Origin: Planctomycetota bacterium
GTDB lineage: Bacteria; Planctomycetota; Phycisphaerae; FEN-1346; JAACEH01
Length of the DNA: 11,838 nucleotides
Reading direction: 5' to 3'
Assembly (NCBI GenBank): GCA_016935955.1
Contig: JAFGPY010000174.1
Span: 1 to 11,838 of the forward strand
In this document: in pieces, positions 6,914 through 11,838 of the stretch
Layout of the letters: each line of letters opens with the position of its first letter
How positions within the stretch are numbered: position 1 is the stretch's first letter
Notes under the pieces: model-generated
Database searches by the model: none
What the model was told of the DNA's origin: nothing
The model's input: only the letters and a program-made list of their open reading frames with translations
Made by a program: the position numbers and the translations under genes

Positions 6914-7780
6914 GTGCGCAGCATCGCAGCCATTTCAGTCAACACCTTCCGCGAGGTCGTGCGCCAGCCGATCTTCATCCTCGTGCTGGCCCTGGCCGCC
7001 GCCGTGCTGGTGCTGATGATGGTCCTGCCGCTGTTCGGCTTCGCCGACGAGATCGTCCTCTTCAAGGACCTGGCCCTGCACACCTCGGCCCTGGCGGTGG
7101 TCTTCCTGGTGGCCCTGACGGCGGCAAGCTCCGTAGCCGAAGAGCTGGAGTCCAAGACGGCCCTGGCCCTGCTGGCCAAGCCGGTCGGCCGCTGGCAGTT
7201 GCTGGTCGGCAAGTTCGCCGGCATCGTGCTGGCCCTGGTCGTGGCCACGGCCGTCCTGGCGGTGCTGCTCTTCCTGACCACCTACGTGAAGGTCTACAAC
7301 GGCGCCCTGCCCAGCGAACGGCACGGCGCCTTCTCGATGAGCCAGAGCGCCCCGGTGCTGGCCTTCCAGGCCAAGATGTGGAACCATGCCGTGAGCACCA
7401 TGCCGGCCTGCGTGATGATTCTCTACCGCGGGGCGATTCTTGCTGCCGTGGCCGTGGTCCTCAGCGCCAGCTTCAGCCGCGTCCTGGCCGTCATCGTCAC
7501 TTTCGGCCTCTACCTGGTCGGCCACCTGACGGAGTTCCTGACCGACGCCGTGCGGCACTCGGCGGCTGCCGTCCGCGAGACGGTCACCCCGGCGGCGCAC
7601 CTGCTGCCGTTCCTGCAGAACTTCGACATCGTCAACCAGGTGGCCAGCACCATGGCCGACCAGCCGTCGTTCGCCGGTGTCTGGCCGTACACGGCGTGGG
7701 TCGGCCTCTACACGCTCGGTTACGTCACGTTCATCCTGCTGATCGGCATCTACCTGTTCAATCGCCGCGAGATTGACTGA
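6914..7780 (+). CDS. ABC-2 family transporter permease subunit
   Basis: The 288-residue product is an integral membrane protein with about six hydrophobic segments (roughly 19-40, 56-74, 100-124, 164-185, 188-207 and 258-282). Between the second and third is the segment EELESKTALALLAKPVGRWQ (76-95), then LLVGKF. This acidic, then Lys-Pro-x-x-Arg, then Gly-Lys pattern is characteristic of ABC-2 type permeases, where the loop helix contacts the ATPase. The N-terminal Asn-Thr-Phe-Arg-Glu also fits the family. Length is usual for an ABC-2 half transporter, which acts as a dimer with a separate ATP-binding protein. No ATPase or accessory gene lies in the window, so the partner must be encoded elsewhere and the substrate cannot be inferred. 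Start GTG 6914 was chosen from its ribosome site; GTG 6884 would add ten residues. Confidence 0.85.
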   Translation: MRSIAAISVNTFREVVRQPIFILVLALAAAVLVLMMVLPLFGFADEIVLFKDLALHTSALAVVFLVALTAASSVAEELESKTALALLAKPVGRWQLLVGKFAGIVLALVVATAVLAVLLFLTTYVKVYNGALPSERHGAFSMSQSAPVLAFQAKMWNHAVSTMPACVMILYRGAILAAVAVVLSASFSRVLAVIVTFGLYLVGHLTEFLTDAVRHSAAAVRETVTPAAHLLPFLQNFDIVNQVASTMADQPSFAGVWPYTAWVGLYTLGYVTFILLIGIYLFNRREID

Positions 7781-7859
7781 GTTCGCCGCGCAGGCATCCA
7801 CGACGAACGAAGACCTGCTCGCGACGACCCCACTGCGCAACTTTCCCGCTCGCACGTCC

Positions 7860-7892
7860 CCGGATTGACGCCGGATTGACGCCGGATCTGCG
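7860..7892 (+). repeat. 11-bp tandem repeat just upstream of a -35 box
   Basis: CCGGATTGACG occurs twice perfectly (7860-7870, 7871-7881), then a third, diverged copy CCGGATCTGCG (7882-7892). The array ends 7 bases before the -35 box at 7900. An 11-base period puts the copies on nearly the same face of the helix, as expected for activator sites, but a simple slippage duplication is also possible. Confidence 0.6.
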
Positions 7893-7899
7893 TTTCGTC

Positions 7900-7928
7900 T
7901 TGACAGGGCGGCCGGTGGGGAGTATCCT
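7900..7928 (+). promoter_or_regulatory. Sigma70-type promoter of the deoxyhypusine-synthase-like/hldD unit
   Basis: A perfect TTGACA (7900-7905), a 17-base spacer and TATCCT (7923-7928) form a good promoter. The start would be near 7935, immediately before the palindrome at 7938. The leader to the ATG at 8009 is about 73 bases. Confidence 0.6.
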
Positions 7929-7937
7929 CCGAGGTTC

Positions 7938-7964
7938 GTATTACGATAATCATAATCGTAATAC
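7938..7964. promoter_or_regulatory. 27-bp near-perfect palindromic operator at the transcription start
   Basis: The element has a 13-1-13 layout: left arm GTATTACGATAAT (7938-7950), centre C7951, right arm ATAATCGTAATAC (7952-7964). Twelve of 13 positions per arm pair, and the outer ten are perfect. It is strongly AT-rich in GC-rich surroundings and lies exactly where RNA polymerase would begin transcription, the usual place for a repressor operator. The core at 7945-7957 matches 12 of 13 bases of the right part of the classical Fur box (GATAATCATTATC), so a Fur-family metal regulator is one candidate. No regulator gene is in the window. As RNA it could also form a hairpin at the start of the message. 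Confidence 0.65.
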
Positions 7965-8008
7965 CGCCGGGCGGGCGGGTTCGCCCATCGGGACACCAGG
8001 GAGAGGTC

Positions 8009-9121
8009 ATGCCGCAAGAGACGTCCAGCGCCGACCGGTCGGGGCCGGTCGCATCGGCCGTGCTGACACCGCGAGCCCGGCAGCGCAAGAACGAGTTGTT
8101 GTCCAAGCCCGTGGCTCCGCTGCGGGTGTCCGGGGGACTGACCGTGGCCGACATGGTCGAGGCCATGGGCGGGATGTCGATCCAGGCCCGCAACATCGGC
8201 CGCTGTGCCCGGGTGCTCGACCGCATGATGCGCGACGAGGATCGCCCGACCGTGATGCTGGGCCTGGCCGGTCCGCTGATTGCCGCCGGGCTGCGGGACG
8301 TCATCCGGGCGCTGGTCGCCGGCGGCTACGTGGACGTGGTCGTGTCGACGGGGGCCGTCATCTACCAGGACGTGTACCAGGCCCGCGGCTACCGCCATTA
8401 TCACGGGGAGCCGCACGCCGACGACACGGCCTTGCGCGACCTCTACATCGACCGCATCTACGACACGTACGTCGACGAGGAGAAGTTCTGGGAGACCGAC
8501 GTGTGGTGCGGCCAGGTGGCCGACGATCTGCCGCCGGGCAACTACTCCTCGCGGCAGTACCTGGAGCACCTGGGCTCGAAACTCGACGACGAGGGGTCCA
8601 TCCTGCGGACCTGCCGCGAGGCGGGCGTGCCGGTGTTCTGCCCGGCGCTGAACGACAGCTCGATCGGCATCGGCCTAACGCACCACCGGCATCGCTGCCG
8701 CCAGGAGGGGCGGTCCGGGGTGGCCATCGACTCGATCCGGGACAACTACGAACTGACGCAGATCGTCGTGCAGTCGAAACAGACGGCCGCCATCTACGTG
8801 GCCGGAGGCGTGCCGAAGAACTACATCAACGATTCGGTCGTCATGGGCTACATTTTCGGGCTCGATCGCGGACACGCCTACGCCGTCCAGGTAACCACGG
8901 CCGTCACGGCCGACGGCGGCCTGTCGTCGAGCACCCTGGGCGAGGCCCAGAGCTGGGGCAAGATCCACCGGGAAGCCGACTTCGCCACGGCCTGGGTGGA
9001 ACCGAGCGTGGCCCTGCCGCTGCTGGTCGGGTACCTGGTGGACCGTCACCCGGCGCCGGCCCGGCGTCCGCTCCAGATGCAGTGGCGGGACGATCGTCTG
9101 GAGTCGCTGCGGGTGCGCTGA
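8009..9121 (+). CDS. Deoxyhypusine-synthase-family protein, probably a bacterial polyamine-modifying enzyme
   Basis: The 370-residue product spans the length of the deoxyhypusine synthase (DHS) family (human enzyme 369). Family landmarks are VVSTGAVIYQD (111-121), GYRHYHG (127-133), the IDRIYDTYVDE region (148-157), CPALNDSSIG (211-220), GGVPKNYI (266-273) and EAQSWGKI (312-319). By hand alignment Lys318 corresponds to the catalytic human Lys329 and Trp316 to Trp327. NAD and spermidine are the usual substrates: the enzyme moves an aminobutyl group through an imine on this lysine. Bacteria lack eIF5A, and bacterial homologues are thought to make homospermidine or related polyamines, so eIF5A modification is unlikely here. 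Several human spermidine contacts differ (His288 to Asn271, Asn292 to Asp275, Asp316 to Leu305). Start ATG 8009 follows AGGGAG at 7998-8003. Probable operon with hldD, 38 bases downstream. Confidence 0.85.
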   Translation: MPQETSSADRSGPVASAVLTPRARQRKNELLSKPVAPLRVSGGLTVADMVEAMGGMSIQARNIGRCARVLDRMMRDEDRPTVMLGLAGPLIAAGLRDVIRALVAGGYVDVVVSTGAVIYQDVYQARGYRHYHGEPHADDTALRDLYIDRIYDTYVDEEKFWETDVWCGQVADDLPPGNYSSRQYLEHLGSKLDDEGSILRTCREAGVPVFCPALNDSSIGIGLTHHRHRCRQEGRSGVAIDSIRDNYELTQIVVQSKQTAAIYVAGGVPKNYINDSVVMGYIFGLDRGHAYAVQVTTAVTADGGLSSSTLGEAQSWGKIHREADFATAWVEPSVALPLLVGYLVDRHPAPARRPLQMQWRDDRLESLRVR

Positions 9122-9145
9122 CGTCCGCCGCCGCTCGGATGGGGG

Positions 9146-9152
9146 AAGGGAG
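9146..9152 (+). promoter_or_regulatory. Ribosome binding site deciding the hldD start
   Basis: AAGGGAG lies 7 bases before GTG at 9160. The alternative ATG at 9139 has no site before it and would add seven residues ahead of the nucleotide-binding strand. Confidence 0.6.
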
Positions 9153-9159
9153 TTCGCGG

Positions 9160-10122
9160 GTGTACATCGTAACGGGAGGCGCGGGATTCATCGGCAGCAA
9201 CCTGGTTCGCGGCTTGGTCGCGCGCGGGCATCGCGTGCTGGTGGTCGACGACATGGCCAATCGCGACAAGGTGGCGACGAACCTCGGCGGCGTGCCGGTC
9301 GTGGACTGCCTGGACAAAGAGTTCTTCCGCGAGGCGGTGGCCGCGGGCCGCACGTTCGGCTCGGTCGAGGGACTGTTCCACCAGGGCGCCTGCGCCGACA
9401 CGCTCTGCACCGACCGCTGGCGGTTGTGGTGGGACAACTATGAGTACTCGACGCTCATGCTCCGCTGGGCCCTGGTCCAGCGGATTCCGCTGGTGTACGC
9501 TTCCAGCGCCGCCGTTTATGGGGCCGCTACATCGTTCACCGAGGAGCCCGACAACGAGCGGCCGCTGAACTTCTACGGCTGGTCGAAGCTGCTATTCGAC
9601 CGCTACGTGCGGCTGCACGCCCGAGGACCGGGCAGCACGGTGGTCGGGCTGCGATACTTCAACGTCTACGGTCCCGGCGAGGCCCACAAGGGGCGCATGG
9701 CCTCAACGGCCTACCAGGTGTATCGGCAGGTGCGGCGGAGCGGCGTCGCGCGGCTCTTCGAGGGCACCGGCGGCTTCGCCCGCGGCCAGCAGCAGAGGGA
9801 TTTCGTTCACGTCTCGGACGTCGTCGCGGTCAACCTGCACTTCATGCAGTCGGCCCCGCGCCGCGGCATCTACAACGTCGGAACGGGCGCCGCCCGGACC
9901 TTCAACGACCTGGCCCGCGCCGTCACCCGCGAGGTGGGCACGGGGTCCATCGTCTACGTTCCCGTGCCCAAGCCCCTTCGCGACACCTACCAGAGCTTCA
10001 CCGAGGCCGACCTGACCGAGTTGCGGCGGGCGGGCTATGACGGCGACTTCGCGTCGCTGGAAGTCGGCGTCGCGGATGCCGTGGCCCGATGGAACAAGGA
10101 GCCCGCCGACAGTGCCGCCTGA
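9160..10122 (+). CDS. hldD: ADP-L-glycero-D-manno-heptose 6-epimerase
   Basis: The 320-residue product is an extended short-chain dehydrogenase close to E. coli HldD (310 residues) along its whole length. It inverts C6 of ADP-D-glycero-manno-heptose using bound NADP, giving the heptose donor for the lipopolysaccharide inner core. Visible motifs: the Rossmann fingerprint TGGAGFIG (5-12), FHQGACADT (73-81, E. coli has FHEGACSST), YASSAAVYG (113-121), YGWSK (139-143), RYFNVYGPGEAHKG (165-178) and FTEADLTELRRAGYD (280-294). Tyr139 and Lys177 match the two catalytic residues of E. coli (Tyr140, Lys178). The GTG at 9160 puts the fingerprint at the very N-terminus, as in the family. It lies 38 bases after the DHS-like gene, without a visible promoter of its own, so it is probably read from the operator-controlled promoter. 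Other heptose genes are not in the window. Confidence 0.92.
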   Translation: MYIVTGGAGFIGSNLVRGLVARGHRVLVVDDMANRDKVATNLGGVPVVDCLDKEFFREAVAAGRTFGSVEGLFHQGACADTLCTDRWRLWWDNYEYSTLMLRWALVQRIPLVYASSAAVYGAATSFTEEPDNERPLNFYGWSKLLFDRYVRLHARGPGSTVVGLRYFNVYGPGEAHKGRMASTAYQVYRQVRRSGVARLFEGTGGFARGQQQRDFVHVSDVVAVNLHFMQSAPRRGIYNVGTGAARTFNDLARAVTREVGTGSIVYVPVPKPLRDTYQSFTEADLTELRRAGYDGDFASLEVGVADAVARWNKEPADSAA

Positions 10123-10124
10123 CG

Positions 10125-10145
10125 GCGGCGCGGGGTTCGCGCCGC
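10125..10145. terminator. GC-rich hairpin between convergent hldD and SGNH/LRR genes
   Basis: GCGGCGCG (10125-10132) and CGCGCCGC (10138-10145) form a perfect 8-bp stem with a 5-base loop. It fills the 23-base gap between two convergent stop codons, so it could stop transcripts from both sides. There is no T run on either side. Confidence 0.5.
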
Positions 10146-11522
10146 TTACGGCTTCTGGTCGGCCAGGCCCTTGGGATCGAACTTGCGGGCCCAGGCGGCG
10201 ACCGCTTCGGGCAGGTTCTTCAGGTGGTTGTCGGCCAGCGAGAGCAGCTTCAGGTTCGTCAGCTTCGCGATCTCCTCGGGCAGCGTCCGCAACTCGTTCT
10301 GGTTCAGCAGCAACTCCTCCAGCTTCGTGCAGCGGCCGATAGCCGGCGACACCTTCTCCAGCAACGGATGGCCCAGCGACCGGTCGCCGTAGAGGTGCAG
10401 CACGCGAAGCTCCGTCAGTTCGCCGATGGCGTCCGGCAGCACCTTCACGCCGCCCTCCTGCAGGTAGAGCTTGACGACGCGGCCGTTCTCGACCACCGAG
10501 ACGCCCACGACCGGCCGCGTCAGGTCGTTCGCGGCGAGGATGGCCTGCACGGCCTTGTAGTCCGGATGGTCGCCGGCCAGCAGTTCGACCGGCACAGCCA
10601 TATCACCCTTGGCCTCCGACGGTGCGGCGGGGTCTTTGGCGTCCTTCGGCGGCGCGTCGTCGCCCGAGCCGGGCTTCCACTTGAAGGCGTCGCGGAGCAC
10701 GAGCAGGAATCCCTTGGCCATCATCGTCTGCCCGGCGTCGAGGTTCGGATGCACGCCGGCCGGGTCCTTGCTGTACTCCGGACAGTAGCCATGCCCGCAA
10801 CGGAAATCGTCGCTGAGAATCTTGCCCAGGTCATAGAGCGGCGCCTTGCCCTTGTAACGTTGCCGCACCAGCTCGCTCCAAGCGTGCGCCTGCTCGTTGA
10901 GCTTGGCCTGTTTGTCCTTGTCCATGAAGCCGGCCGTCACGTAGATGAACCGGATGTTCGGCATGGCCTTCTGCATGGCGTCCATCTTCGTCGCGTACTG
11001 CTCGAAGTTCTTCGGGTCGGCCGTGTGGAAGTAGATGACCACGACGTCGGCCTGCTTGCCGAACTCGTGCGGCTTCTGGGTGAGCACCTGCTCGACCTCT
11101 TCGACGCGTTTGGTGTGCGGCCAATAGGTGGCCAGGAAGTGGACGAAGTTGGCCTGCTTGAAGGCGTCAGCCGGAATCACGCCGACGTCGCCATTGGCCT
11201 TGAAGACGTCGTAACGGGCGTACGACGAGAGGAACTCGTACTTGGCGTCCTCGCGGGCCAGGGCCTTCAGGCCGGCGCAGAGGTTCAGGCCGAAGCTGCG
11301 GCTGGCGAACAGGATCTTCTTGCCGCGCAGCATCTGCATGTCCTCGGCCGTGATCTCCTTGAAGCGTTCCTTGATCGTCGCCGAGTCCACGTATGGAGCG
11401 GCGCCCTTCTTGCCCTTGTCCGCGGCGACGGCGCCGGCGACCGTGCCGAGCAGCACCACCAACGACAGGACTGAGGGAACCAGGGCCCGAAACGCGCGTG
11501 TTCCTGCGATAGTGCGAAGCAT
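10146..11522 (-). CDS. Secreted protein with SGNH-hydrolase-like domain and C-terminal leucine-rich repeats
   Basis: The 458-residue product has a signal peptide: Arg-rich start, hydrophobic core about 12-31, probable cleavage near AVAA at 31-34. The N-terminal domain (about 66-280) looks like a diverged SGNH/GDSL hydrolase: a first strand KKILFASRSFG (68-78) with Ser76 at the nucleophile position, ADVVVIYFHTADP (158-170), RFIYVTAGF (191-199), and DPAGVHPN (253-260) with Asp253 and His258 as the likely last block, followed by DAGQ. An Ala/Pro/Lys linker (about 284-305) leads to four leucine-rich repeats (about 349-445) of the LxxLxLxxNxLxxLP type, the clearest being LEELLLNQNELRTLPEEI. Repeats of this type usually bind proteins. 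Start: ATG 11522 has AAGGA spaced 7 bases and begins the signal peptide; an upstream in-frame ATG at 11606 adds 28 non-signal residues. An esterase activity is possible but unproven. Confidence 0.8.
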   Translation of the reverse strand: MLRTIAGTRAFRALVPSVLSLVVLLGTVAGAVAADKGKKGAAPYVDSATIKERFKEITAEDMQMLRGKKILFASRSFGLNLCAGLKALAREDAKYEFLSSYARYDVFKANGDVGVIPADAFKQANFVHFLATYWPHTKRVEEVEQVLTQKPHEFGKQADVVVIYFHTADPKNFEQYATKMDAMQKAMPNIRFIYVTAGFMDKDKQAKLNEQAHAWSELVRQRYKGKAPLYDLGKILSDDFRCGHGYCPEYSKDPAGVHPNLDAGQTMMAKGFLLVLRDAFKWKPGSGDDAPPKDAKDPAAPSEAKGDMAVPVELLAGDHPDYKAVQAILAANDLTRPVVGVSVVENGRVVKLYLQEGGVKVLPDAIGELTELRVLHLYGDRSLGHPLLEKVSPAIGRCTKLEELLLNQNELRTLPEEIAKLTNLKLLSLADNHLKNLPEAVAAWARKFDPKGLADQKP

Positions 11523-11582
11523 AGGCTCTTCCTTTCTATATGCCGCCCGGTTCTGCCGCCGCGGCGTTGCTGTTGAGCCGCC

Positions 11583-11611
11583 ACTGTAATCCACGGCCGC
11601 CCCCATGGCAA
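11583..11611 (-). promoter_or_regulatory. Sigma70-type promoter of the SGNH/LRR gene
   Basis: In minus sense TTGCCA (11611-11606, five of six) and TACAGT (11588-11583) are 17 bases apart. The start would be near 11576, inside the longer open frame, which supports translation from ATG 11522 with a leader of about 54 bases. Confidence 0.55.
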
Positions 11612-11717
11612 GGGCTCCGATCTATGAAACAACCGTAACAATATGTCGGCCTTGGAGATTCCGCGGCGCATTCCGGTCCGCCGGCCGGCAGCTTCGGGCT
11701 GCTAGGCGTCGGCTTGC

Positions 11718-11733
11718 CCCATGGACGCATGGG
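11718..11733 (-). terminator. Small hairpin just after the minus-strand gene at the window end
   Basis: CCCATG (11718-11723), loop GACG, CATGGG (11728-11733) form a 6-bp stem two bases beyond the TAG stop at 11738-11736. It has no T run, so it is only a weak terminator candidate. Confidence 0.25.
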
Positions 11734-11735
11734 AA

Positions 11736-11838
11736 CTAGCGCTCGGGCACGGGTTCGATGACGTGGAGTTCGGTGCCGCCGAGGAGGATGCGGCCGTCGT
11801 CCAGGACCGCCATGGGCAACATGCCGCCGTAGCCGCCG
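11736..11838 (-). CDS. 3' end of a minus-strand gene cut by the window edge
   Basis: On the minus strand the frame from 11837 to TAG (11738-11736) encodes the last 33 residues of a protein, including GGMLPMAVLDDGRILLGGTE and ending VIEPVPER. The Asp-Asp-Gly-Arg-Ile-Leu-Leu-Gly-Gly pattern resembles one blade of a beta-propeller (PQQ- or NHL-like), but so short a piece cannot be assigned. The stop lies 214 bases upstream of the SGNH/LRR start on the same strand; that gene has its own promoter. Confidence 0.55.
   Translation of the reverse strand, partial: GGYGGMLPMAVLDDGRILLGGTELHVIEPVPER

Noticed and set aside
7938..7964. Reading the palindrome as a transcription terminator of the ABC permease
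   Set aside because: It is AT-rich, has no T run after it and lies downstream of a good promoter at the predicted start site, so an operator fits better.
7876..9159. The hldD frame stays open upstream to 7876, which could suggest a 748-residue fusion protein
   Set aside because: The extra part overlaps the DHS-like gene out of frame and is Arg/Gly-rich noise. HldD normally starts right at the Rossmann motif, and GTG 9160 has a good ribosome site.
10089..11474. 461-codon plus-strand frame opposite the SGNH/LRR gene
   Set aside because: It is an antisense shadow: low-complexity Leu/Val/Gln/Arg-rich sequence with no recognisable domain, and it overlaps the end of hldD.
1..11838. CRISPR array, tRNA, rRNA or att sites
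   Set aside because: I saw no spaced direct repeats of CRISPR type, no tRNA cloverleaf or CCA-ended candidate, and no rRNA-like stretch in the gene-free gaps, all of which are under 250 bases.

Overview
The window is GC-rich bacterial chromosome with sigma70-like promoters, Shine-Dalgarno (SD) sites and frequent GTG starts. Secreted or membrane proteins of unknown role (von Willebrand A, TPR, SGNH plus leucine-rich repeats) sit beside a heptose-epimerase gene, which points to a diderm. A planctomycete (for example Phycisphaerae-like) is my best guess, from the style of the genes and not from any marker gene. I see no tRNA, rRNA, CRISPR array, integrase or intact insertion sequence.

Layout. 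Positions 1-544 hold the 3' end of a large plus-strand gene with a C-terminal domain like those of secreted planctomycete amidase or lyase-type proteins. It is followed by a CapA-type metallophosphatase (644-1882) with its own promoter. A convergent boundary with hairpins (1883-2060) leads to three minus-strand genes. Read in their direction these are a small single-pass membrane protein (6714-6373), a membrane-anchored TPR protein of clearly lower G+C (6301-4220), and a secreted HEAT-like/vWA protein (3987-2059) with its own promoter. A divergent promoter pair (6778-6872) separates this block from a plus-strand ABC-2 type permease (6914-7780) that has no ATPase beside it.

Next is a probable two-gene operon: a bacterial deoxyhypusine-synthase-family enzyme (8009-9121), probably acting on polyamines, and the heptose epimerase hldD (9160-10122). 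Its promoter region is the most striking non-coding element of the window. A TTGACA-17-TATCCT promoter is preceded by an 11-bp tandem repeat and followed, at the expected transcription start, by a 27-bp nearly perfect AT-rich palindrome that looks like a repressor operator with partial Fur-box character. A GC-rich hairpin then lies between hldD and a convergent minus-strand gene for a secreted SGNH-like/leucine-rich-repeat protein (11522-10146). The last 103 bases hold the 3' end of another minus-strand gene.

The genes do not form one obvious pathway. The best candidates for a little-described system are the operator-controlled deoxyhypusine-synthase-like gene and the small-TM/TPR/vWA minus-strand block. 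All functional calls are from reading the translated sequence by eye; no database search was run.
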